A stretch of 64,000 nucleotides of DNA from Amycolatopsis endophytica (GCF_013410405.1 NZ_JACCFK010000001.1:1488001-1552000), one strand, 5' to 3'. Positions 41,638 through 50,031 are shown, counted from the first letter of the stretch. Translations and numbers: made by a program. The notes: generated by a model from the sequence alone, not told the origin.

Positions 41638-42803
41638 TCGTCGTCCTCGCTTCGGGAGCCGCCGCGGCGGGAGGGCACGAACCGGCGGCGGGGCGGTTCG
41701 AGCGGGGTCAGCACGACCGGCGGCCGCGGCGGAACGGGTGGTTCGTCGTCCGGTTCGTCGGGTTCGAGGTCGGCGAAGCCGGTCACCTTGGGCACGAGCG
41801 CGGTCGACTCGACCGCGGCGCCTTCGTGGAGCCGCGCGACCAGCGCCGCCCCGCGGGCTACCGCGCTCGCCGGTTCCGGCTCGGTCACCACGCGACAGCC
41901 GGTCAGTTCGGCCACCACCTCGGCCAGCACAGGGATCGCGGCCGTGCCACCGACGAGCAGGACGGCGTTCAGCCGCTCGTAGCGGCGCAGCGGTTCGAGC
42001 GTCGCGAGCAGGGCAGGCCGCACGAGGCGCTCGAACTCGGCTCGTGTCACCCGCGCCGGTCCGGCCTCGATCTCCGGCGCCGTGGACAGCCGCGCCTTCG
42101 CCTCGGTGCACAGCGCGCGCGGCACGTCCCCCCATTGCTCCCGGAGGTGCTCGAAGAGCAGGTCGTCGAGCATCCTCCCGGCCGAGGGCTCGCTCGGCTC
42201 GGCGCTGGTGACCAGGTCGAACGTCGTGGCACCGCGCCGCAACACGGCCAGGTCCACGTGCTCGCCGCCGATCCGGCACACGCCGACCAGGGTCCCCGGG
42301 TCGATTCGCTCGCGCGCGAGGTGGCCCTCGGCCGCGGCGACCGGTGACGGCAGCAGGATCGCGGGCGGCAGCCCGGCCGCGCGCAGCGCGTCCAGGAGCA
42401 GCTTCCGGCGGAACACCCCCCACGACGGCGGGTGGCTGACCGCGATGCGCTCGGCGGGCTCGCCCTCGTCGGCGGCGGCCTGGTCGACGACCCACCCGAT
42501 GACGGCGGCGGTGAGCGCTTCCGCCGTGTACAACTCGTCACCGAGAAGGAACGGAACCTCATCGCCGACGCGGCGCGCGAATCCCCGCGCCACCCGATCG
42601 GGTTCCGCCGCGGACTGCCGCTGCGCCTCCGAGCCGACCGAAACCGTCGCATCCGCGGCGACGTGCACGACCGACTCGACCGGGGCGCGCACGACCGGCT
42701 CCGACCAGCGTTCGCCCACGTCACGGCACACGGCAGCGGCGATGCCGGTACTGCCGATGTCGATGCCGAGGACGTGACGCATAGGGGTTGAATCCTCACT
42801 CAC
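41634..42803 (-). CDS. Hsp70/DnaK-like ATPase-domain protein
   Basis: 389-aa protein with an actin-like ATPase core. Phosphate loop 1 LGIDIGSTGIAAAVC near residue 10; IAVSHPPSWGVFRRKLLLDA; LLPSPVAAAEGHLA; phosphate 2-like VGVCRIGGEHVDLAVLRRG; and adenosine motif VLLVGGTAAIPVLAEVV. After residue about 345 a Pro-rich acidic/basic tail replaces the peptide-binding domain, so it is not a normal chaperone. Similar proteins flank ini genes in actinobacteria. GTG at 42803, preceded by AAGGGG 7 bases upstream, was chosen; ATG at 42782 is the alternative. It is coupled to the IniR-like gene. Confidence 0.85.
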   Translation of the reverse strand: MSEDSTPMRHVLGIDIGSTGIAAAVCRDVGERWSEPVVRAPVESVVHVAADATVSVGSEAQRQSAAEPDRVARGFARRVGDEVPFLLGDELYTAEALTAAVIGWVVDQAAADEGEPAERIAVSHPPSWGVFRRKLLLDALRAAGLPPAILLPSPVAAAEGHLARERIDPGTLVGVCRIGGEHVDLAVLRRGATTFDLVTSAEPSEPSAGRMLDDLLFEHLREQWGDVPRALCTEAKARLSTAPEIEAGPARVTRAEFERLVRPALLATLEPLRRYERLNAVLLVGGTAAIPVLAEVVAELTGCRVVTEPEPASAVARGAALVARLHEGAAVESTALVPKVTGFADLEPDEPDDEPPVPPRPPVVLTPLEPPRRRFVPSRRGGSRSEDDE

Positions 42804-43007
42804 GGGGTCGCCCCTTCGTACCAAAGTCGCCCATTGGGGTCACATCCCCTAATCCCCTAACCGTCACCCCCGGCGGGGTGGCGGAAGGTTGCGGCCCGAT
42901 CCCCGATGCCGGAATAACGGAACGGTCACTAGCTTCTGCCGAGGCGTCCTGCGGTGAACCCTGGACGCCTTGTCCGTTCCGCCCCCCCGAGACCCGCGGA
43001 GATCTTC

Positions 43008-44969
43008 TTGTCTCTCCCCGCCCAGAACCTGCACGAGTTCGTGCTGAACCTGCTGAACGACGAGGCTGCCCGGTCCGCGTTCGCCGCCGACCCGACCAGC
43101 GCGCTCGCCGTCGCCGGCTTGAGCGACGTGACGCCGCAGGACGTTCAGGAGGTGGCCCCGCTGGTCGCCGACTACGCGCCCGCTCCCGTGGCCGACGCCC
43201 TGTCCGCGCTGCCGCTGGACACCGACGTGACCGACCTGCAGGGCGCCATCGCCCAGCTGCAGGCCGTGGCCGGCGTCGCCGACAGCCTGCCCGTCGCCAC
43301 CGACGCGCTGCCGCTGGACGCACTGCCCCTGGATGCACTGCCCACGGACGTCCCGGCCCGCGCCGACCTGCCGATCGGCGACCTGCCGGTCGACACCTCG
43401 GCCCTGCCGCTCGCCTCCGAGCTGCTGGGCGGCCCGACCGCGCACGTCCTGCCCGACCTGGGCGAGCTGCCCGTCGCGCTGCCCGAGCTGGGCGACCTGC
43501 CGCTGGAGGTCCCCGCCACCGACGCGCTGCCGCTGGACGCGCTCCCCACCGACGTCCCGGCCCGCGCCGACCTGCCGATCGGCGACCTGCCGGTCGACGC
43601 GCTGCCGGTCGACGTCCCGGTGGACGAGCTGCCGGTCGAGCTGCCCCTCGACGCGCCCGAGCCCGGTGAGGTCCCCGAGCTGCCGCTCTCCATGCCCGAG
43701 GTGGACGGCCTCGACGGCGCGCTGCCCGGTCTCCCGGTGCAGCTGCCCGCCCTCGGCGAGCTGCCGTCGCTGCCGACCGTCGGCACCGAGCGCGCCGACG
43801 TGCCGAGCGAGCTGACCGCCCTGCCCGTCGACACGAGCGCCCTGCCGCTGGACACCAGCGCGCTGCCGCTCGACACCAGCGCTCTGCCCGGCACCGACGG
43901 CCTGACCGGTGTCGTCGGCTCCCTCGGCCTGAACGACGTGCCGGACACCGGAATCCTGCCCGTGGACTTCGACGGTCTGGGCGAGCTGCCGGTCGAGGCG
44001 CCGAACCTCGGCGACGAGCCGTTCACCGCGCCCGACCTGGACGTTCCGGCCGTGGGCCGCATCGACACCGAGAGCGAAGGCTCCGCGGACGGCTACGCCG
44101 GCACCCTCACCTACGAGGGCGAGATGGCCGAGGGTGCCGCCGCGGTCGCCGCCGCGCGGGACGGCGCGGCTGCTGCCGGCACCGCCGCCACCCCGGCCGG
44201 TTCCGTCCTGGGCAGCGCCGCCGGCAGCACCGAGGGCGTCACCGGTGGTCTCGCGGCCGCCAACGACCACGTCGCGTTCCAGTCGGGCATCACCGCCGAG
44301 GACGACGCCGTTCTCGCGGGCGCCCGCACCGACTCGGCGCTGGGCACCTACACCGTCGGCTTCGACGGGCTGCCCGCCGACGTCCCGAGCTTCGACGAGG
44401 CCGGTGACCTGGCCGGTTCGCTCGACTCGGACGTCCTCGGCCGCTCCGAGCCCGCCGCCGCCGGCCCGATCGCGGACTACGTCTCGATCGGCGGTGACCT
44501 GGTGGGCAGCAAGATCGCCCAGACCTCGGCCACCCTCGGCGAGTACCTGACCCAGGGCAACACCGAGCTGGGCTCGGCCGTGTCCGACGCCGGCGTGCAG
44601 ACGGGCACCACGGTGTCCGACGGCGGTCACCTGGCCGCGGAGCTGGGTGCGGACCTGCCCGCCGCTCCCGGTGTGCCCTCGGTCCTGCCCGCCGACGTCC
44701 CGGCCGAGATCCCGGCCGAGGTGCCCGCGGACCTGCCGGTGCACGGCCACGCGGACCTGCCGCAGTCGCTGCCGCACCTGCCGGTCGCGAACCCGCTGCC
44801 CGAGGTCACCGAGCACGTCGAGCACGCGCTGGGCACCGACCCGGTCAAGGAGGTCGTGTCCGTGACCGACAGCCCGCTGACCGACGCGATCGGCCCGCTC
44901 AACCACGCGCCGCTGCCCGAGGCCGCCGACCTCGGCAACCTTCCCGGGGACCTTCCCCTCGGTCACTGA
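43008..44969 (+). CDS. iniB: IniB-like protein (isoniazid-inducible family), Leu/Pro-repeat rich
   Basis: 653 aa. Residues 1-50 are the IniB N-terminal domain: QNLHEFVLNLLNDEAARSAF then GLSDVTPQDVQEVAPLVADY. Then come long runs of repeats such as DALPLDALP, DLPIGDLPVD and TSALPLDTSALP (43290-43890), giving a regular acidic, leucine-spaced pattern, and a more globular Ala-rich part after residue 360. M. tuberculosis IniB instead has Gly-rich repeats. No signal peptide is seen. TTG at 43008 has GGAG 6 bases upstream. It faces away from the Hsp70/IniR genes over about 200 bases. A strong terminator follows at 45005. Confidence 0.8.
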   Translation: MSLPAQNLHEFVLNLLNDEAARSAFAADPTSALAVAGLSDVTPQDVQEVAPLVADYAPAPVADALSALPLDTDVTDLQGAIAQLQAVAGVADSLPVATDALPLDALPLDALPTDVPARADLPIGDLPVDTSALPLASELLGGPTAHVLPDLGELPVALPELGDLPLEVPATDALPLDALPTDVPARADLPIGDLPVDALPVDVPVDELPVELPLDAPEPGEVPELPLSMPEVDGLDGALPGLPVQLPALGELPSLPTVGTERADVPSELTALPVDTSALPLDTSALPLDTSALPGTDGLTGVVGSLGLNDVPDTGILPVDFDGLGELPVEAPNLGDEPFTAPDLDVPAVGRIDTESEGSADGYAGTLTYEGEMAEGAAAVAAARDGAAAAGTAATPAGSVLGSAAGSTEGVTGGLAAANDHVAFQSGITAEDDAVLAGARTDSALGTYTVGFDGLPADVPSFDEAGDLAGSLDSDVLGRSEPAAAGPIADYVSIGGDLVGSKIAQTSATLGEYLTQGNTELGSAVSDAGVQTGTTVSDGGHLAAELGADLPAAPGVPSVLPADVPAEIPAEVPADLPVHGHADLPQSLPHLPVANPLPEVTEHVEHALGTDPVKEVVSVTDSPLTDAIGPLNHAPLPEAADLGNLPGDLPLGH

Positions 44970-45004
44970 CCGGTAGCCGCAACGGCGCGGCTACCACTCA
45001 CCGA

Positions 45005-45046
45005 TGAAGCGGCGGGGTTCGTCTCAGAACGGACCCCGCCGCTTCA
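45005..45046 (+). terminator. Intrinsic terminator between iniB and iniA
   Basis: Perfect 14-base stem TGAAGCGGCGGGGT/ACCCCGCCGCTTCA with a 14-base loop, followed by CGTTTT. It ends 35 bases before the iniA start, so it likely limits readthrough and sets the ratio of IniB to IniA/IniC. Confidence 0.85.
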
Positions 45047-45081
45047 CGTTTTGGTCACGACACGGCACACTCCACCGCGTG

Positions 45082-46872
45082 ATGGCACCGCCCTGGCTCG
45101 ACGTACTGGACGAAACCGCCCAGGTTTGCGCCACCCAACGGCGTCCGGACCTCGTGGACCGGATCCGCAGGCGCAGAGCGCAGCTGCTCGACGAGAAGCT
45201 GCGGGTCGTCGTCATCGGCGAGAGCGGGCAGGGCAAGAGCCAGCTGGTGAACGCGCTGGTCAACGCGCCGGTGTGCGCGGTGGGCGAGGACGCGACGACC
45301 ACTGTTCCCGCCGTCGTGGCGCACGCCGAGAGTCCCACCGCCACCGTCGTGACGGCCGGTGCGCGGGCGATCGAAGGTCCGGCGCCCCGGCAGGTCGCGG
45401 TCGAGTCGGTCACCAGTGCGGCCAACCGGGCCGCGGTCGCGGTGAGCGGTCAGCCGGTCGTGCGCGCGGAGGTCGGCCTGCCGCGCGCCCTGCTGTCGGA
45501 CGGGCTCGCGCTGGTCGACACACCCGCCACGGCGGCGATCGAGACCGTCGACTCGGCCGACGCCGTGCTGATGACCACCGACGCGACCAGTGAGATGTCG
45601 ACGTCGGAGATCCAGCTGCTCGAACAGGTCGTCCGGCTGTGCCCGACGGTGCTGGTGGTGCTCACCAAGATCGACCTGGTGCCGGGCTGGCGTGCGGTGG
45701 CTCGGCGCAACCGCATGCGGCTCGACCAGCGCGGTCTGATGGCGTCGCTCATCCCCGTGTCCGCGGCGCTGAGGCTGGCCGCGGCCCGCAGCGGCGACCA
45801 GGCGCTGAACGCCGAGTCCGGGTTCGGCGAGCTGGTCCGGTGCCTGCACCGCGATCTGCCCGGCCAGGCGGATCTGCTCGCCCGCCGGTCGGTCGCGGCG
45901 CTGAGCACGACCATGGTCGAGGCGCTGCAGCACTCGCTGCACGAGGAGTTCGCGGCGACGCAACAGGCGGACAACGGCGACACCGTCGCGCGCTGGCACG
46001 CCGCCGGGCGCCGCCTGGAGAAGCTGCAGCGTGACGCGAACCGCTGGCAGACCCTGCTGTCCGACGAGGTGTCCGACCTGATCTCGGACGTCGAGTTCGA
46101 CCTGCGCGATCGCACCCGCAAGATTCTCACCGAGGTCGACGAGTACTTCGAGGCAGCCGATCCGGCGAAGACGTGGGGCGAGTTCGAGGAGTGGTTGCGG
46201 GAGAACCTGACCACGGTCGCCGAGACGAACTCCGAATGGCTGCTCGACCGGTTCGAGTGGATCGCCCGCAAGATCGCGCGGCAGGTCGCCCCGCATCGCG
46301 AGGACGCGTTCCCGGATGCACTGGCGCGCGAGGTGCCCGGTGACGCGGTCGGCGACCTGCGGATGCCGCGCGTGGAACGGTTCGGCGTCGGACAGAAGCT
46401 GTTCGTCGGCATGCGCGGGTCCTACAGCGGTCTGCTGATGTTCGGTCTCGCGACGACGATCGCCGGCCTGCCGCTGATCAACCCGATCTCGCTCGGCGCC
46501 GGTGCCGCCTTCGGCGCGAAGAGCGTGTTCGAGGAGCGCGGCAACCGTCTCAAGCGGCGCCAGCACACCGCCAAGACCGCGGCACATCGCTACGTCGACG
46601 ACTTCTTCCTGCGCTACGGCAAGCACAGCAAGGACACCGCGCGGCAGATCCACCGCGCGCTGCGCGACCGTCTCAACGGGATCGCCGACGAACTACGCGG
46701 TGAGATCACCGCGACGGCGAAGACGTACAAGCAGGCCATCGACGACGACACGACGCGGCGGACGGTGCGGGCCAACGAGATCCGGCGGATGATGGACGAA
46801 CTGAACGTCCTGCGGCGCCGCGCGCAGGCACTGGCCGCGCAGCTGCCCGCCCAGCGGGGGATCACCGCGTGA
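45082..46872 (+). CDS. iniA: IniA-like dynamin-family GTPase
   Basis: 596-aa bacterial dynamin. G1 loop VVVIGESGQGKSQLVNALVN (about residues 43-62), G3 region ALVDTPATAA and G4 VLTKIDLVPG. A hydrophobic paddle near residues 450-480 (LLMFGLATTIAGLPLINPIS) would insert in the membrane, and helical bundle parts flank it. IniA in mycobacteria remodels membranes and supports tolerance to cell-wall drugs. ATG at 45082 was chosen; an earlier in-frame ATG at 45004 lies inside the terminator hairpin. It overlaps iniC by 4 bases. Confidence 0.88.
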   Translation: MAPPWLDVLDETAQVCATQRRPDLVDRIRRRRAQLLDEKLRVVVIGESGQGKSQLVNALVNAPVCAVGEDATTTVPAVVAHAESPTATVVTAGARAIEGPAPRQVAVESVTSAANRAAVAVSGQPVVRAEVGLPRALLSDGLALVDTPATAAIETVDSADAVLMTTDATSEMSTSEIQLLEQVVRLCPTVLVVLTKIDLVPGWRAVARRNRMRLDQRGLMASLIPVSAALRLAAARSGDQALNAESGFGELVRCLHRDLPGQADLLARRSVAALSTTMVEALQHSLHEEFAATQQADNGDTVARWHAAGRRLEKLQRDANRWQTLLSDEVSDLISDVEFDLRDRTRKILTEVDEYFEAADPAKTWGEFEEWLRENLTTVAETNSEWLLDRFEWIARKIARQVAPHREDAFPDALAREVPGDAVGDLRMPRVERFGVGQKLFVGMRGSYSGLLMFGLATTIAGLPLINPISLGAGAAFGAKSVFEERGNRLKRRQHTAKTAAHRYVDDFFLRYGKHSKDTARQIHRALRDRLNGIADELRGEITATAKTYKQAIDDDTTRRTVRANEIRRMMDELNVLRRRAQALAAQLPAQRGITA

Positions 46873-48116
46873 GCCTGGCCCCGAGGACGCGGGCGCTGCT
46901 GGCGGAGGCCGTCGACGTCTACCAGGACAGCCCGCGCGCGACGAGCTGGCTGCAGCGCCAGCTGACCCGGTTCGACGATCCGCTGCGGCTCGCGGTGGTG
47001 GGCCCGCGCGGATCGGGGCGGTCGACGCTGGTCACCGCGCTCGCCGGAGAGCCGGGGCAGGGCGAGATGACGTGGTTGCGGACCTCGCCCGGGCGGTCAC
47101 AGGACGAGCTGATGGTGATGGACACGCCCGCGATCGACGGCGGCGCGGCGCCCAGCACCATCGAGGGGATCTGCATGGACGCCGACGCCGTGCTGCACCT
47201 CGTGCGACGTCCGTCCGAGGCGAACCTCGAATTCCTGCACACGCTGCAGGACCATCCCGTTGCCCGCGCGACGGCCGTGAACGCGCTCGTCGTGCTGTCG
47301 CGGGCGGACGAACTGGGCGGCGGCCGGGTCGACGCGGTCATCTCGGCCCGCCAGGTCGCGCGCCGGTACCGGGTGGCGCCGGACGTGCGTGGCCTGTGCC
47401 AGGACGTCGTCCCGGTGGCCGGGCTGCTCGCCGCGGCGGGACGCACCCTGACGGAACCGGAGTTCGAGACGTTGCGGACGCTGGCCGCGGTGTCGCGAAC
47501 CGAACTGGAGCCCCGGATGCTCTCCACGGACCGGTTCGTGGCCGAGGAGTTTCCCGCCCCGGTCACCGCCGCCGACCGCGCGGCTCTGCTCGGCCGCTTC
47601 GGCCTGTTCGGCGTGCGGCTGGCACTGACACTCATCCGACGCGACGCGGACACGCTGCCCGCGCTGGCCGGGCAGCTGGTGCCCCGCAGCGGATTGGCGG
47701 ACCTCCGCGACGCGATCGACGGCTGCTTCGTGGCGCGACGGGACGTGTTGAAGGCCCGCTCCGCGTTGATCGGGCTGGAAGTGGTGCTGCGCATGGAACC
47801 GCGCCCGGCCGCGGCACCTCTGGCGGCGGAGCTGGAACGGTTGCTGGCCGGCGCCCACGATTTCCGGGAGCTGCGGCTGGTGGCCGCGCTGCGAACCGGG
47901 CGGACGCATTTTCCGGCGGAACTGAAGACTGACGCGCTGCGGTTGGTCGGCGCTTCGGGAACCTCACGGGCCGAGCGGCTGGGCACCGAACCGGTCCTGC
48001 TCGCCGTGCGGCGATGGCGCGACCAGGCGGAGAACCCGGAGTTGAGCGCTGGGGAGCGTCAAGCCGCGGCAGTCGTGGTGCGCAGCTGCGAAGCGATGGC
48101 GAACGGCACGATCTGA
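46869..48116 (+). CDS. iniC: IniC-like dynamin-family protein with altered Walker A
   Basis: 415-aa partner of IniA. The P-loop reads VVGPRGSGRSTLVTAL (about residues 38-53), with Arg where GTPases have the Lys. DTPAIDGG and NALVVLSRADELGGGRVD follow, the latter replacing the TKxD box. A central SGLLAAAG/TLTEPEFETLRTLAA part and C-terminal GTSRAERLG match the IniC plan. Length is about 80 aa shorter than the mycobacterial protein as I recall it. GTG overlaps the IniA stop (GTGA). It may be a poor nucleotide binder acting as a regulatory subunit (inference). Confidence 0.82.
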   Translation: MSLAPRTRALLAEAVDVYQDSPRATSWLQRQLTRFDDPLRLAVVGPRGSGRSTLVTALAGEPGQGEMTWLRTSPGRSQDELMVMDTPAIDGGAAPSTIEGICMDADAVLHLVRRPSEANLEFLHTLQDHPVARATAVNALVVLSRADELGGGRVDAVISARQVARRYRVAPDVRGLCQDVVPVAGLLAAAGRTLTEPEFETLRTLAAVSRTELEPRMLSTDRFVAEEFPAPVTAADRAALLGRFGLFGVRLALTLIRRDADTLPALAGQLVPRSGLADLRDAIDGCFVARRDVLKARSALIGLEVVLRMEPRPAAAPLAAELERLLAGAHDFRELRLVAALRTGRTHFPAELKTDALRLVGASGTSRAERLGTEPVLLAVRRWRDQAENPELSAGERQAAAVVVRSCEAMANGTI

Positions 48117-48156
48117 CGAGGCTGTGGGCTCGCCTGGATTGACGAGCCCGGCCGTT

Positions 48157-48363
48157 TCAGGCGTCGGTGGAGTCGGCGGGCTTGAGGTAGGCGGTGCCAC
48201 CGGTCGGCATGCGGCGGAAGAAATCCACCCGGGTGATCGGCTGACCATGAGGTTGACGGGCGAGGCCCGGATTCGGGGAGAGATTCCCGTTCTCCGGGCG
48301 GGGCACCATCGTTTCACCGGGCCGGCTGTCCTGGCTCCGGCGAGGGTCCCACTGGACTGACAT
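48157..48363 (-). CDS. 68-aa small protein, candidate substrate peptide of the HExxH enzyme
   Basis: MSVQWDPRRSQDSRPGETMV at the N terminus; ITRVDFFRRMPTGGTAYLKP near the C-terminal end, then ADSTDA. It is charged, Pro/Gly/Asn-rich and predicted disordered, with no cysteine. The ATG shares one base with the stop of the upstream HExxH gene (TGATG), so it is translated together with it. Short disordered proteins linked this way to modification enzymes are typical of RiPP precursors. The segment VDFFRRMPTGGTAY would be the most likely core. No known precursor family is recognised; the role is inference. Confidence 0.6.
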   Translation of the reverse strand: MSVQWDPRRSQDSRPGETMVPRPENGNLSPNPGLARQPHGQPITRVDFFRRMPTGGTAYLKPADSTDA

Positions 48364-49616
48364 CAGTTTCCTTCCGAGGTGAATGATCCGTCCGAAGAGG
48401 ACAGTACTCCGCCTGCCGGTGCGGCACGAACCAAGGTCGCGTCCACCAGCCCACCGAGCACTGCCGACAGTTCGGCTCCGATCTCCGACAGGGATAACCC
48501 GAAAGGGGCCTCCCTAAGCCGGATCGTGAGTTCGGCGGCCTTCCCGTCCAGCCAGTGCAGTTCCGGGGTGTCGCCGGGACGGCCGACGAGCACCCGGCCG
48601 GTGGCCTCCATCCGGGTCATCCGCACCAGCGGATCCAGCACGTAGCGGCCCGCCTGCACCGGACGGGTGACGGGAGTGGGTTCTTCGGGTCCATTCCCAT
48701 CACACAACAAGGTGTGCAGAAGCCACTGGGCGTCGATTTCCAGCGTGTCTTCTTCACCGGCGAGCCAGGTGCCGATTTCGGTGGCGCGCTCGCGTGCGTG
48801 GGAAAGCAGCGAATCCGGGCCCAGTTCCGCGGTTTCGCCGCGTCGCGCGACGTCTCCGGCGAACTGGGCCAGGCAGGAATAGGCGTGGAACGCGGCCAGG
48901 ACCTGCTCCACCGGCCAGACCCCGGACGACCAGGACGGGCGGAAGACCCGGCCCTCCGCGATGTCGGCGCCGAGGAACGGCCGCGTGATCGCGAAGTCGA
49001 ACAGTTTCTGGTGGGCGCCCTCGTGGATGATCGCCTCGGCGACGTCGTAGGGCGAGGCCGGACGGTCGATCAGGACGAGGCCGGGGAACAGCCGCGACGA
49101 GGCCGAAACCAGCCCGCCGGAGGTCGCCGGATCGAGGACCACGAGCAGGCTGACGTGGGCGAGCAGGTCGTCGGCCAGCGCGGGGCTGACCTCGCGCACC
49201 TTGTCCACCCCCGCCGCGACCGTGGCCAGTGCTTCGTCGTCACCGGTCAGCAACCGCGGCGGCGCACCGGCGGACCGGCTCTGCGCGTGGATGATCCGCA
49301 GAGCTTCGGCCAGCAGATCGTGCGCACCGGCGCCGGTGGCGACCGCGAGCGTCGACGATCCGGCTGGCACCGCGGTCGTGACACCACCGAGGTCGTCGTC
49401 AGCCGCGACGAAGGGAAGACGGCCGGCCAGCGCCTCGCCGATCCGGAACCGGAACAGGGGGTTGTCGAGCTGTTCCGCCGGAATCCGCTCGTGGCCGGGC
49501 TGGAGCAGGTCGAGAGCCATCCGGTACAGCGCGCGACGTTCTTCCACGACCGCATGGGCAGGGGCCAATGCGGCATGCACGGCGGTGGCATCCGGCCAGG
49601 CAGGTCTGGAATGCAT
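48363..49616 (-). CDS. HExxH-type putative peptide beta-hydroxylase
   Basis: 417-aa protein. The metal motif lies in VAEAIIHEGAHQKLFDFAIT (His-Glu-x-x-His, about residues 200-220). GLVLIDRPASPYDVAE comes just before and PSWSSGVWPVEQVLAAFHAY just after, the arrangement seen in the HExxH proteins of RiPP clusters, which hydroxylate peptide side chains using iron and 2-oxoglutarate. The N-terminal half is helical; the last 100 residues are beta-rich. The ATG at 49616 is a choice: an open frame reaches a TTG at 49715, but this lies in a hairpin. It sits between a 52-aa membrane peptide and a 68-aa small protein on one strand. Confidence 0.75.
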   Translation of the reverse strand: MHSRPAWPDATAVHAALAPAHAVVEERRALYRMALDLLQPGHERIPAEQLDNPLFRFRIGEALAGRLPFVAADDDLGGVTTAVPAGSSTLAVATGAGAHDLLAEALRIIHAQSRSAGAPPRLLTGDDEALATVAAGVDKVREVSPALADDLLAHVSLLVVLDPATSGGLVSASSRLFPGLVLIDRPASPYDVAEAIIHEGAHQKLFDFAITRPFLGADIAEGRVFRPSWSSGVWPVEQVLAAFHAYSCLAQFAGDVARRGETAELGPDSLLSHARERATEIGTWLAGEEDTLEIDAQWLLHTLLCDGNGPEEPTPVTRPVQAGRYVLDPLVRMTRMEATGRVLVGRPGDTPELHWLDGKAAELTIRLREAPFGLSLSEIGAELSAVLGGLVDATLVRAAPAGGVLSSSDGSFTSEGN

Positions 49617-49696
49617 CCGAACGCGGCTTCTTCCGCTGAGGAGGGAACAGCCTTGGACCGCGCGAGAGTACAACTCGGCCGCAAGCCCCCCACATC

Positions 49697-49733
49697 GGGG
49701 GCGGCTGTCAGACAACAGACGCTCGCCGCCCCC
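49697..49733 (-). terminator. Hairpin between the 52-aa peptide gene and the HExxH gene
   Basis: GGGGGCGGC (49697-49705) and GCCGCCCCC (49725-49733), perfect 9-base arms and a 19-base loop. It lies 13 bases after the small-peptide stop. Such attenuators often follow highly expressed small-peptide genes. The loop includes TGTCAGACAAC, one mismatch from the arms of the palindrome at 49998-50031. Confidence 0.6.
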
Positions 49734-49745
49734 GCGATCTCGCTC

Positions 49746-49904
49746 TTAAGCGCCGGTGCCGAGGAACGAGACGATCTGAACGAAACCCAGAACCGCCAGA
49801 ACGAAGCCGGCCGTCACCGTCATGACGATGACGGTCCGCCACCCGATGATGGTCACTCCGAGCGCGACCAAGAAAATCACAGCGAACACAGTCTCCGAGG
49901 TCAT
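49746..49904 (-). CDS. 52-aa hydrophobic membrane peptide
   Basis: MTSETVFAVIFLVALGVTII then GWRTVIVMTVTAGFVLAVLG, ending FVQIVSFLGTGA; two membrane helices joined by a short GWRT turn. Strong Shine-Dalgarno GAGGAGG about 6-7 bases upstream of the ATG at 49904. It is the first gene of the HExxH operon, with an attenuator-like hairpin right after it. It could be an immunity or export helper, an anchor, or an unrelated small membrane protein. It is too hydrophobic to be a likely modification substrate. No family is recognised. Confidence 0.7.
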   Translation of the reverse strand: MTSETVFAVIFLVALGVTIIGWRTVIVMTVTAGFVLAVLGFVQIVSFLGTGA

Positions 49905-49997
49905 TGCGACACCTCCTCACTGGCCGAGGCGGCCGTCGGGCCAGGTGGGCCCGCCCGCTCACCCGAATTCGGCGACTTCAGGATCTCCTGGCTGTCG

Positions 49998-50031
49998 GTT
50001 GTCTGTCAAGGAACTCCATATGACAGACAAC
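49998..50031. promoter_or_regulatory. Large perfect palindrome upstream of the FadR-type regulator
   Basis: GTTGTCTGTCA (49998-50008) and TGACAGACAAC (50021-50031), perfect 11-base arms, 12-base spacer. It lies between the divergent membrane-peptide gene and the GntR regulator, and each arm holds a TTGTCTGTCAA-like motif of the kind bound by FadR/GntR dimers. This is a likely operator for the regulator at 50102, acting on both directions. Confidence 0.7.

Noticed and set aside
39343..42495. 1050-codon extension of the IniR-like gene
   Set aside because: The first 286 codons lie in the Hsp70-like gene in another frame; GTG at 41637 with the 4-base overlap is the natural start.
42864..44966. 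700-codon minus-strand frame opposite iniB
   Set aside because: Arises from the repeat structure and codon bias of iniB; composition is Gly/Arg/Gln-rich without any domain.
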